From the NCBI GenBank assembly GCA_022736605.1, contig DZDB01000006.1, forward strand, positions 7,390 to 30,959: DNA of 23,570 nt. The letters run 5' to 3'. Shown piece by piece: positions 1 to 7,020 of this stretch. The notes beneath the pieces were generated by a model that was not told where the DNA came from, did not search any database, and saw nothing but the letters and a program-made list of their open reading frames with translations. The position numbers were made by a program, and so were the translations under genes. The first letter of the stretch is position 1. Every line of letters begins with the position of its first letter. Source of the stretch: Sideroxydans lithotrophicus. GTDB lineage: Bacteria; Pseudomonadota; Gammaproteobacteria; Burkholderiales; Sulfuriferulaceae.

Positions 1-22
1 TTTTATAACCAAGGAGGATGAC

Positions 23-391
23 ATGCGTGCAGGTGCATCGCTTTTTCTGACTGTAAGTGTGGTTGGCATGCTCGTCATGTCCAATACCGTAACAGCAGCA
101 GACGCCGCAAAACCAGAAATGACCGGCAAGCAGATTGCCTTTGATAAATCCAAAGGCAATTGCCTCGCATGCCATGCGATGCCAACCGTACCGGATGCAG
201 TTGCGGCCGGGACTATTGGCCCGCCGCTGATTGCCATGGCAGCCCGGTTTCCCGATAAAGCCAAATTACGCGCTCAGATCTGGGACGCAACTGTAGCCAA
301 TCCACAGACTTCCATGATCCCGTTCGGCAAACATAAGGTGCTGACCGAGCAAGAGATCGATAAGGTCACTGACTACATTTACAGCCTGTAA
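23..391 (+). CDS. soxX: SoxX, monohaem cytochrome c subunit of SoxXA
   Basis: SoxX is the small c-type cytochrome subunit of the periplasmic SoxXA complex, which oxidatively couples thiosulfate to the SoxY cysteine and takes up the electrons. The 122-residue product has an N-terminal hydrophobic Sec signal peptide ending near residue 26 (TVTAADAA). It has one haem-binding motif, CLACH, at C47, C50 and H51. M98 in the TSMIPFGKH segment fits the distal haem ligand. A strong Shine-Dalgarno (AAGGAGG) lies 5-6 bases before the ATG. It is the first of four closely spaced genes soxX-Y-Z-A, and its own promoter probably lies left of the window. Identification rests on motif and order with soxY, soxZ and soxA. 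Confidence 0.93.
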   Translation: MRAGASLFLTVSVVGMLVMSNTVTAADAAKPEMTGKQIAFDKSKGNCLACHAMPTVPDAVAAGTIGPPLIAMAARFPDKAKLRAQIWDATVANPQTSMIPFGKHKVLTEQEIDKVTDYIYSL

Positions 392-425
392 AACCAAATT
401 AGCTTACTGTTTAGGAGAGATGTGC

Positions 426-893
426 ATGAACGCATTACGTAGAAATGTTCTTAAAAGCGCTGGCATGGCAAGCGTTGTCGCCATGGCGGCAACCGCTGGC
501 TTGTTGAAATCCGGCTCGGCATTTGCCGCCTGGAACGCCACAGCGTTTGACGCCAAGAGCGTACCGGATGCGCTCAAGGGTATGGGTGCCGCAACGCCTG
601 TCGAAAGCAAAAACATCTCAATCAAGGCACCCGATATTGCTGAAAACGGCGCAGTTGTGCCAGTCGAAGTCACCAGCAGCATCGCTGGCACCACCGGCAT
701 TGCAATTTTCGCCGAAAAAAATGCCACACCGCTGATTGCCAGCTTCACCATGTCAAACGGTGCTGAGGGTTACGTCTCTACCCGAATCAAAATGGGCCAG
801 ACTGCAATGGTGCGCGCAGTGGTAACTGCGGGTGGCAAAACCTACACGGCTGCCAAAGAAGTCAAAGTCACGATCGGCGGTTGCGGCGGTTAA
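426..893 (+). CDS. soxY: SoxY, sulfur-carrier subunit of SoxYZ
   Basis: SoxY carries the sulfur intermediates of thiosulfate oxidation on a cysteine of its flexible C-terminal arm. The product of 155 residues ends in the family hallmark GGCGG, with the carrier at Cys153. The N-terminus has a twin-arginine signal (LRRNVLKSAG) followed by a hydrophobic stretch and an AFA cleavage-like site near residue 34, so it should be exported folded by Tat. An in-frame ATG at 420 lies only about 2 bases from the AGGAG ribosome site, whereas the ATG at 426 is 8 bases away and places the RR motif normally, so I chose 426. It lies 34 bp after soxX and 57 bp before soxZ. Confidence 0.94.
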   Translation: MNALRRNVLKSAGMASVVAMAATAGLLKSGSAFAAWNATAFDAKSVPDALKGMGAATPVESKNISIKAPDIAENGAVVPVEVTSSIAGTTGIAIFAEKNATPLIASFTMSNGAEGYVSTRIKMGQTAMVRAVVTAGGKTYTAAKEVKVTIGGCGG

Positions 894-950
894 TTCCCCC
901 TAACCCAGCGTTCGCAGACCTCAATCCAATACCAGATTAAAGGAATCAAA

Positions 951-1265
951 ATGGCAGAACCGATGAAAATGCGCGCAACCGTGAGCGGTGACGTTGCTGA
1001 CGTAAAAGTACTGATGAATCACCCTATGGAAACCGGCTTGCGCAAAGATGCGAAAACCGGCCAGCTGATTCCGGCTCACTTTATCAATGAAGTCACCGCA
1101 ACCCTGAACGGCAAACCCGTGCTGGCAGCACAATGGGGCGGCGGCATTTCCAAAAACCCTTACCTCGGTTTCAAGGTCAAGGGCGCTAAAGCCGGTGACA
1201 AAGTGGTGGTGAGCTGGAAAGACAACAAAGGCGAATCCAACACGGCCGAAGCCACTATCAGCTAA
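951..1265 (+). CDS. soxZ: SoxZ, partner subunit of the SoxYZ carrier
   Basis: SoxZ is the immunoglobulin-like partner that binds SoxY and helps dock SoxXA and SoxB. The 104-residue product starts with MAEPMKMRATVSGDVADVKV and contains the NHPMETGLRKD and IPAHFINEVTATLNGKPV segments typical of SoxZ. It has no signal peptide, as usual for the family; SoxZ is thought to be carried out by the SoxY Tat signal in complex. An AAAGGA ribosome site lies 6 bases before the ATG. It sits between soxY and soxA in the same transcription unit. Confidence 0.94.
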   Translation: MAEPMKMRATVSGDVADVKVLMNHPMETGLRKDAKTGQLIPAHFINEVTATLNGKPVLAAQWGGGISKNPYLGFKVKGAKAGDKVVVSWKDNKGESNTAEATIS

Positions 1266-1333
1266 GTACTTTTTCAGGTGGCACTCGGTAAGATTCCGTG
1301 TGCCGTCAACACAACCATCAAACGGAGGATGGC

Positions 1334-2212
1334 ATGAAGATGACATTGAGCAAGTTGCTGGCCGCCAAACGTCCTGCAACCGGCAAAAAAATCTTGCTGG
1401 CGCTGGCTGGCGCAGGCTTATTAATGGGCGCTGTCGGCGTAAATGCAACGCCTGAGCAAGACCGCAATAGCCTGGTGAAATTTTTCAAGGATAAATATCC
1501 GGACGTAAAAAAAGACAGTTACGTCTATGGCGCGCTGGCGTTTGACCCGGATGCCAAGGCGCAGTACGACAGCATCATGGATTTCCCGCCGTTTGGTTCC
1601 GTACTGGACCAAGGTAAGGCAATGTGGGAAACCCCGTTTAAAAACGGCAAAAAGTACGCTGATTGCTTTCCAAATGGCGGCAAAAACGTGGTCGGCAATT
1701 ATCCGTATTTCGATGATAAAGCCGGTAAAGTGGTCACGTTTGAAATGGCGATCAATGCTTGTCGCGTGCAAAACGGCGAGGAAGCCTTCAAATACAACGA
1801 CATGAAAACCATCGGCACGCTGACGGCGTACGCGCGCACCTTGTCCGATGGCATGGCAATGAATATCAAGGTTGATGGACCAGCGGCTACGGCAGCTTAT
1901 GAGGCTGGCAAAAAACAGTTTTACAGCCGTCGCGGCCAACTGAATTTCTCCTGTGCAACCTGTCACGTAAACAATGCCGGTAGCCGTCTGCGCTCGGAAG
2001 TGTTATCGCCGGTCGTAGGCCAGTCTACCCATTGGCCGGTGTTCCGTGGCGGCGACAAACTGGTTACCTTGCAAGAACGTTATTTTGGCTGCAACAAGAT
2101 GGTGCGTGCAACACCGTTTGCGCCTGGTAGCGTCGAATACAATGATCTGGAGTATTTCCATTCCTACATCAGTAATGGCCTGCCCCTGAAAGCTGCTGTG
2201 TTCCGCAAGTAA
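1334..2212 (+). CDS. soxA: SoxA, catalytic haem subunit of SoxXA (single-CXXCH type)
   Basis: SoxA is the catalytic subunit of the periplasmic thiosulfate-SoxY ligase SoxXA. The 292-residue product has a signal peptide (positively charged start, hydrophobic 20-36, VNA cleavage-like site near 38). Only one haem motif is visible, CATCH at C207, C210 and H211. C253 in ERYFGCNKM fits the ligand known in the family as a cysteine persulfide, and R249 fits the active-site arginine. The N-terminal half has two lone cysteines, C111 and C143, where dihaem SoxA proteins bind a second haem; in monohaem forms such cysteines form a disulfide. The ATG at 1334 was chosen because GGAGG lies 5 bases upstream; the frame is open back to 1298. 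A terminator follows at 2229-2270. Confidence 0.92.
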   Translation: MKMTLSKLLAAKRPATGKKILLALAGAGLLMGAVGVNATPEQDRNSLVKFFKDKYPDVKKDSYVYGALAFDPDAKAQYDSIMDFPPFGSVLDQGKAMWETPFKNGKKYADCFPNGGKNVVGNYPYFDDKAGKVVTFEMAINACRVQNGEEAFKYNDMKTIGTLTAYARTLSDGMAMNIKVDGPAATAAYEAGKKQFYSRRGQLNFSCATCHVNNAGSRLRSEVLSPVVGQSTHWPVFRGGDKLVTLQERYFGCNKMVRATPFAPGSVEYNDLEYFHSYISNGLPLKAAVFRK

Positions 2213-2228
2213 TTTGAAATGGCACCAT

Positions 2229-2270
2229 AAAAAGCGAAGCCCGGTTAACACCAGCTTCGCTTTTTTGTTT
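2229..2270 (+). terminator. Rho-independent terminator after soxA
   Basis: The arm AAAAAGCGAAGC at 2229-2240 is fully complementary to GCTTCGCTTTTT at 2254-2265, separated by a 13-base loop and followed by a T-rich tail. The A/T ends make it potentially bidirectional. It starts 16 bp after the soxA stop and separates soxXYZA from soxB. Confidence 0.88.
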
Positions 2271-2315
2271 TAATATCAGTACATTACATCACGAATTCTT
2301 GGGTGATAGATACCA

Positions 2316-2343
2316 TTTACTTCATGCCACGACGGGTTAGAAT
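2316..2343 (+). promoter_or_regulatory. Candidate sigma-70-type promoter of soxB with overlapping dyad
   Basis: TTTACT (2316-2321) and TAGAAT (2338-2343) are separated by 16 bases, about 45 bp upstream of the soxB ATG and beyond the soxA terminator. The small dyad CGGGT-N7-ACCCG (2333-2337 and 2345-2349) is centred on the -10 hexamer, and a wider pair GGGTGAT (2301-2307) / ATCACCC (2342-2348) spans the whole element. These could be operator half-sites. This is a consensus match only. Confidence 0.4.
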
Positions 2344-2389
2344 CACCCGCAGCAACGCATAACCTTTCGTTTTTTCAGGACACACCACC

Positions 2390-4114
2390 ATGATGAATCG
2401 TCGCGAATTTCTGCAAATACTGGCTGTCGCCGCCGCGTCGGGCATGGCCATTGATAGCAAGCAAGCGCTAGCCGGTACGGCACCGGCAAATTTTTATGAA
2501 TTGCCCAAATTCGGCAACGTCTCATTGATGCACATGACCGACTGCCATGCGCAGTTGCTGCCGATTTATTTCCGCGAACCCGATGTGAATATCGGTGTAG
2601 GCGCAGCGGTTGGACAGCCCCCCCACCTTGTCGGCGAAGCGTTCCTCAAACATTACGGCATTCGGCCAGGCACGCGTGAAGCCTATGCATTCACTTACCT
2701 GGACTTCAAGGCAGCCGCGCGTACTTATGGCAAGGTCGGTGGTTTTGCCCATCTGAAAACACTGGTGGACAAGATACGCGCCTCGCGCCCTGGCTCCCTG
2801 CTGCTCGATGGCGGCGACACCTGGCAAGGCTCGGCCACGTCGTTGTGGACCAACGGTCAGGACATGGTAGATGCCTGCAAGCTGCTCGGCGTAGATGTGA
2901 TGACGGGTCACTGGGAATTCACCTATGGCGCAAAACGCGTCAAGGAAGTCGTAGACAAGGACTTCAAGGGTCATATCGATTTTGTGGCGCAAAACGTCAA
3001 GACCAACGACTTTGGCGATCAGGTATTCAAGCCTTACGTCATCAAGGTCATGAACGGCGTGCAGGTAGCGATTATCGGCCAGGCATTCCCTTACACCCCA
3101 ATTGCCAACCCACGCTACATGGTGCCGGACTGGAGCTTTGGTATTAACGATGACGACATGCAGAAAGTTGTTGACGAGGTGCGCGGCAAGGGTGCGCAAG
3201 TCGTTGTCGTGCTGTCGCATAACGGCATGGACGTCGACCTGAAAATGGCGTCGCGCGTAACCGGCATCGACGCGATTTTTGGCGGCCACACCCACGACGG
3301 TATTCCTTACCCATCACAAGTCAAAAATGCCAAGGGCACCACGCTGGTAACCAACGCAGGTTCCAACGGCAAATTCCTGGGTGTCATGGATTTTGACGTG
3401 AAAAACGGCAAGATTGCTGCCTGGAAATACCGCCTGCTGCCAGTGTTCTCGAACCTGATTGAGCCAGACGCCAAAATGGCTGCGTATATCCAGAAAGCAC
3501 GCGCGCCATTCATCGCCAAACTCGATGTAAAACTCGCAGTAACGGATGATCTGCTGTACCGCCGTGGCAACTTCAACGGCACCTTCGACCAGCTCATCCT
3601 CGACGCGCTGATGGCAGTCAAAGGCGCCGATGCAGCGTTTTCGCCCGGTTTCCGCTGGGGCACGAGCCTGTTGCCTGGCGACGCCATCACCATGGAAAAA
3701 CTGATGGATCAGACCGCCATCACCTACCCGTCGAGCACGCTCAATGAAATGACCGGCGCCACCATCAAGGGCATCATGGAAGACGTCTGTGACAACCTGT
3801 TCAACGCCGACCCGTATTACCAGCAAGGCGGTGACATGGTGCGGGTGGGCGGTATCCAGTACGTGGTCGCGCCCAACAACAAGATCGGCAACCGTATCAG
3901 CGGCATGACGCTCAAGGGTAAACCCGTCGATCCGAACAAGAAATACAAGGTGGCAGGCTGGGCACCGGTGGGTGAAGGTGTTGCTGGCACACCGATCTGG
4001 GACGTGGTGGCCGAGTATCTGCGTGATATTAAAGTGGTCAAACCGCGCAAGCTGAACGAGCCGAAAATTGTCGGTATCGGCAAGAACCCTGGCATCGCTC
4101 CAGGACTCGCGTAA
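2390..4114 (+). CDS. soxB: SoxB, dimanganese thiosulfohydrolase
   Basis: SoxB hydrolyses the terminal sulfone of SoxY-bound thiosulfate and releases sulfate in the periplasm. The 574-residue product starts with a Tat signal (NRREFLQILAVAAASGMA). It then shows the metallophosphoesterase/5-nucleotidase-like metal motifs: MTDCHAQ (D51, H53), LLDGGDTWQGS, the family hallmark TGHWEFTYG, LSHNGMDVDL and GGHTHDG. The C-terminal half is the 5-nucleotidase-like substrate domain. Length and motifs are normal for SoxB. The ATG at 2390 has AGGA 9 bases upstream; the next ATG, 2393, is less well spaced. The gene is isolated from soxA by a terminator and followed by its own terminator. Confidence 0.95.
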   Translation: MMNRREFLQILAVAAASGMAIDSKQALAGTAPANFYELPKFGNVSLMHMTDCHAQLLPIYFREPDVNIGVGAAVGQPPHLVGEAFLKHYGIRPGTREAYAFTYLDFKAAARTYGKVGGFAHLKTLVDKIRASRPGSLLLDGGDTWQGSATSLWTNGQDMVDACKLLGVDVMTGHWEFTYGAKRVKEVVDKDFKGHIDFVAQNVKTNDFGDQVFKPYVIKVMNGVQVAIIGQAFPYTPIANPRYMVPDWSFGINDDDMQKVVDEVRGKGAQVVVVLSHNGMDVDLKMASRVTGIDAIFGGHTHDGIPYPSQVKNAKGTTLVTNAGSNGKFLGVMDFDVKNGKIAAWKYRLLPVFSNLIEPDAKMAAYIQKARAPFIAKLDVKLAVTDDLLYRRGNFNGTFDQLILDALMAVKGADAAFSPGFRWGTSLLPGDAITMEKLMDQTAITYPSSTLNEMTGATIKGIMEDVCDNLFNADPYYQQGGDMVRVGGIQYVVAPNNKIGNRISGMTLKGKPVDPNKKYKVAGWAPVGEGVAGTPIWDVVAEYLRDIKVVKPRKLNEPKIVGIGKNPGIAPGLA

Positions 4115-4131
4115 TCGCCAAGCTTGAAATC

Positions 4132-4160
4132 AAGCCGCCCTCGGGCGGCTTTTTTGTTTT
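4132..4160 (+). terminator. Rho-independent terminator after soxB
   Basis: AAGCCGCCC (4132-4140) pairs with GGGCGGCTT (4143-4151); the last pairs open to leave a CTCG-type tetraloop. A run of T follows directly (4150-4155), then GTTTT. It lies 17 bp after the soxB stop and upstream of the alaS promoter region. Confidence 0.92.
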
Positions 4161-4180
4161 TACACGCCGAATAACAGCAC

Positions 4181-4209
4181 GTGAACTTATGCGATATCCG
4201 GGATAAAAT
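4181..4209 (+). promoter_or_regulatory. Candidate alaS promoter
   Basis: A good -10 hexamer TAAAAT (4204-4209) is preceded at 17 bp by a weak -35 GTGAAC (4181-4186). It sits between the soxB terminator and the alaS ATG and would give a leader of about 25 bases. Supported by position and consensus only. Confidence 0.4.
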
Positions 4210-4240
4210 GGCCGGATTCCATTGATACCCGGCTATCCAG

Positions 4241-6856
4241 ATGAAAAGCAGTGAAATTCGTCAACGCTTCCTCGATTACTTCGCTCGCCACGGCCACACG
4301 CCAGTTGCGTCCAGTTCGCTGATCCCGGGCGACGACCCCACCCTGCTGTTTACCAACGCCGGCATGGTGCAGTTCAAGGATGTATTTCTTGGACGCGAAA
4401 CTCGCCCCTACGTGCGCGCAGTCAGTTCGCAGCGGTGCCTGCGTGCAGGCGGCAAACACAATGATCTGGAAAACGTCGGCTACACGGCACGCCACCACAC
4501 TTTCTTCGAAATGCTCGGCAACTTCAGCTTTGGCGATTATTTCAAGCGCAACGCCATCCAGTTTGCCTGGGCGTTTCTCACTGAAGAACTCAAACTGCCT
4601 GCCGAAAAGCTGTGGGTCACGGTTTACGCCGAAGATGACGAAGCGTACGACATCTGGGCCAATGAAATCGGCGTGCCTGCCACCCGTATCGTACGGATCG
4701 GCGACAACAAGGGTGCGCGCTACGCCAGCGACAATTTCTGGACCATGGGCGACACCGGGCCGTGCGGGCCGTGCACCGAAATCTTCTACGATCACGGCGC
4801 CGAAATCGCAGGCGGGCCACCCGGTTCGCCGGACGAAGATGGTGACCGTTACATAGAAATCTGGAACAACGTCTTCATGCAGTTCAACCGCGACACCAGC
4901 GGTACCCTGCACCCGCTGCCCAAACCTTCGGTGGATACCGGCATGGGCCTGGAACGTATTTCAGCGGTCATGCAGCAGGTCCACAGCAACTATGACATCG
5001 ACCTGTTCCAGACACTGATCCATGCCGCAGCTGCAGCCACACACACGGAAGACCTCGGTAACAACTCGCTCAAAGTCATCGCCGACCACATTCGCGCGTG
5101 CGCTTTTCTGATCACTGACGGCGTCATTCCGGGCAACGAAGGACGTGGCTACGTGCTGCGCCGCATTATCCGCCGCGCCATCCGCCACGGTTACAAACTG
5201 GGCGAACGGCAGGCTTTTTTCTATCAGATCGTACCCGCACTGGTGACAGCGATGGGCGCAGCGTACCCGGAGCTGACCGCAGCGCAGTCGCGTGTGATGG
5301 CGATTTTGCAACAAGAAGAAACGCGCTTTTTTGAAACCATCGAACACGGCATGGGCATACTCGAAGCCGCGCTCAAAGCGCTGCCAGCCGACACCCTGCT
5401 CGATGGCGAACTGGCATTCAAACTACACGACACCTACGGCTTTCCACTCGACCTGACCGCCGACATCTGCCGTGAAATGGGTGTGACCGTCGATACCGCC
5501 GCATTCGATGCCGCCATGGCGCAGCAAAAAGCGCAGGCGCGTGCGGCAGGCAAATTCAAACTCGGCGGCAGCTTGAATTATTCGGGCGCGGAAACGGTAT
5601 TTCACGGTTACGACACCCTGACATTCGACAGCAATATCCTCGCCTTGTACAAGGACGGCGTCGCAGTCGACGTGCTCAACGAAGGCGAACTCGGCGTGGT
5701 CGTGCTCGATCACACCCCATTCTATGCCGAGTCTGGCGGTCAGGCAGGCGACTGCGGTACGCTGCAAAGCGCGCGCGCCGTATTCACAGTGGAAGACACA
5801 TTGAAGCTTCAGGCGCAGGTATTTGGCCACCACGGCGTCGTCACTACCGGCACGCTGAAACGTGCTGACGCCGTGGTGGCGCAGGTCGATGCCGGAGCGC
5901 GTCAGCGCACCGTACGGAACCATTCCGCCACACATTTGATGCACAAGGCACTGCGCGAAGTGCTAGGCGAGCACGTACAGCAAAAAGGCTCGCTGGTCGA
6001 CGCCGACAAAACCCGCTTCGATTTCGTCCAGCCCAGTCCGATGAGCGATGCGCAGATACGCCAGGTTGAAGCGCGGGTCAATGCTGAAATTCTGGCCAAT
6101 CAGGCGACCCTGGCGCGCATCATGCCCATCGCAGAGGCGCAAAAAACCGGCGCGATGATGCTGTTTGGTGAAAAATACGGCGAGGTGGTGCGCGTGCTCG
6201 ACATCGGCAGCAGCCGCGAGCTGTGCGGCGGCACCCATGTTACCCGCACTGGCGATATTGGCGTGTTCAAAATACTGCACGAAACGGGTGTGGCAGCAGG
6301 CGTGCGGCGAGTCGAGGCGGTGACCGGCAATCGCGCCTTGCAAGTCATTCAGGCGCGCGAAGACGAACTCAACCAGGCCGCAGCAGCGCTCAAGGCACAA
6401 CCCGGTGAGCTCAATCTCAAGCTCGCGCAAATGCTGGAGCACGCACGTAGCGTTGAAAAAGAGCTGGCGCAGATAAAATCCAAACTGGCCAGCGCGCAAG
6501 GCGAAGAACTGATTAGCCAGGCACAACAAATTGGTAGTGCAAACGTATTGGCCGCCACGCTAAACGGCGCCGATGCCAAAGACCTGCGCGAAACGCTGGA
6601 CAAGTTGCGCGACAAACTCAAATCCAGTGCAATTGTGCTGGGCAGCACCAAAGACGGCCGCGTCAGCCTGATTGCAGGCGTCAGCAGCGATTTGGCCGAC
6701 AAGGTCAAAGCTGGCGACCTGGTCAACTTCGTCGCCCAGCAAGTCGGCGGTAAAGGCGGTGGGCGCGCCGATATGGCACAGGCTGGCGGTACGCAACCAG
6801 AACATTTGCCGCAGGCATTGGCCTCGGTGCATGACTGGCTTGCCAGTCGACTTTAA
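4241..6856 (+). CDS. alaS: Alanyl-tRNA synthetase AlaS
   Basis: AlaS charges tRNA-Ala with alanine in the cytoplasm. The 871-residue product is of full family length. The N-terminal class II aminoacylation domain (about 1-250) shows NAGMVQFKDVFLG, RCLRAGGKHNDLENVG and the strongly conserved FFEMLGNFSFGDYFK. The editing domain carries the zinc/editing motifs HSATH (H561, H565) and CGGTH (C662, H666). The C-terminal C-Ala region ends in a glycine-rich GGKGGGRADMAQAGG segment followed by a final helix. No strong ribosome site precedes the ATG, but the protein begins MKSSEIRQRFLDYF as expected for the family. It is probably monocistronic, with hairpins downstream at 6872-6965. Confidence 0.97.
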   Translation: MKSSEIRQRFLDYFARHGHTPVASSSLIPGDDPTLLFTNAGMVQFKDVFLGRETRPYVRAVSSQRCLRAGGKHNDLENVGYTARHHTFFEMLGNFSFGDYFKRNAIQFAWAFLTEELKLPAEKLWVTVYAEDDEAYDIWANEIGVPATRIVRIGDNKGARYASDNFWTMGDTGPCGPCTEIFYDHGAEIAGGPPGSPDEDGDRYIEIWNNVFMQFNRDTSGTLHPLPKPSVDTGMGLERISAVMQQVHSNYDIDLFQTLIHAAAAATHTEDLGNNSLKVIADHIRACAFLITDGVIPGNEGRGYVLRRIIRRAIRHGYKLGERQAFFYQIVPALVTAMGAAYPELTAAQSRVMAILQQEETRFFETIEHGMGILEAALKALPADTLLDGELAFKLHDTYGFPLDLTADICREMGVTVDTAAFDAAMAQQKAQARAAGKFKLGGSLNYSGAETVFHGYDTLTFDSNILALYKDGVAVDVLNEGELGVVVLDHTPFYAESGGQAGDCGTLQSARAVFTVEDTLKLQAQVFGHHGVVTTGTLKRADAVVAQVDAGARQRTVRNHSATHLMHKALREVLGEHVQQKGSLVDADKTRFDFVQPSPMSDAQIRQVEARVNAEILANQATLARIMPIAEAQKTGAMMLFGEKYGEVVRVLDIGSSRELCGGTHVTRTGDIGVFKILHETGVAAGVRRVEAVTGNRALQVIQAREDELNQAAAALKAQPGELNLKLAQMLEHARSVEKELAQIKSKLASAQGEELISQAQQIGSANVLAATLNGADAKDLRETLDKLRDKLKSSAIVLGSTKDGRVSLIAGVSSDLADKVKAGDLVNFVAQQVGGKGGGRADMAQAGGTQPEHLPQALASVHDWLASRL

Positions 6857-6871
6857 GCTTAATATGCGTTG

Positions 6872-6910
6872 TCTATTCGACACAGCCGTCGAATAGATAA
6901 CGTGATTTTT
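6872..6910 (+). terminator. Hairpin downstream of alaS, possible terminator
   Basis: TCTATTCGAC (6872-6881) and GTCGAATAGA (6888-6897) form a perfect 10-bp stem with a 6-base loop, 15 bp after the alaS stop. The T-run (6906-6910) starts 8 bases after the stem, so this is not a textbook intrinsic terminator; it may act as a transcript-end hairpin or a weak terminator. Confidence 0.45.
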
Positions 6911-6911
6911 A

Positions 6912-6965
6912 CAATCTGCAGTGACGGGCAACCAAAATCGTCACATCCCCGCAGTCTGTAGATTG
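6912..6965 (+). repeat. Long imperfect inverted repeat between alaS and the next gene
   Basis: CAATCTGCAG (6912-6921) pairs with CTGTAGATTG (6956-6965) with one G-U, and the stem continues as GTGACG (6921-6926) with CGTCAC (6939-6944). Together this gives about 15 bp with a 12-base loop and an 11-base bulge on the 3-prime side (6945-6955). It directly follows another hairpin and lies upstream of the candidate promoter of the following gene. A structured RNA, a DNA operator or a remnant repeat are all possible. Confidence 0.45.
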
Positions 6966-6974
6966 GCGTGAAAC

Positions 6975-7002
6975 TTGCTACACCCAAGCAAATATTTACG
7001 AT
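6975..7002 (+). promoter_or_regulatory. Candidate promoter of the 565-residue protein gene
   Basis: TTGCTA (6975-6980) and TACGAT (6997-7002) are separated by 16 bases, just before the ATG at 7021. Each hexamer matches the consensus at four of six positions. The leader would be very short, about 12 bases, leaving room only for the GGAG ribosome site at 7010-7013. Confidence 0.3.
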
Positions 7003-7020
7003 ACGCGCTGGAGCGCCTCC

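Noticed and set aside
2522..3295. A 257-codon minus-strand open frame
   Set aside because: It is fully antisense to soxB, which has all family motifs; no ribosome site or recognisable domain.
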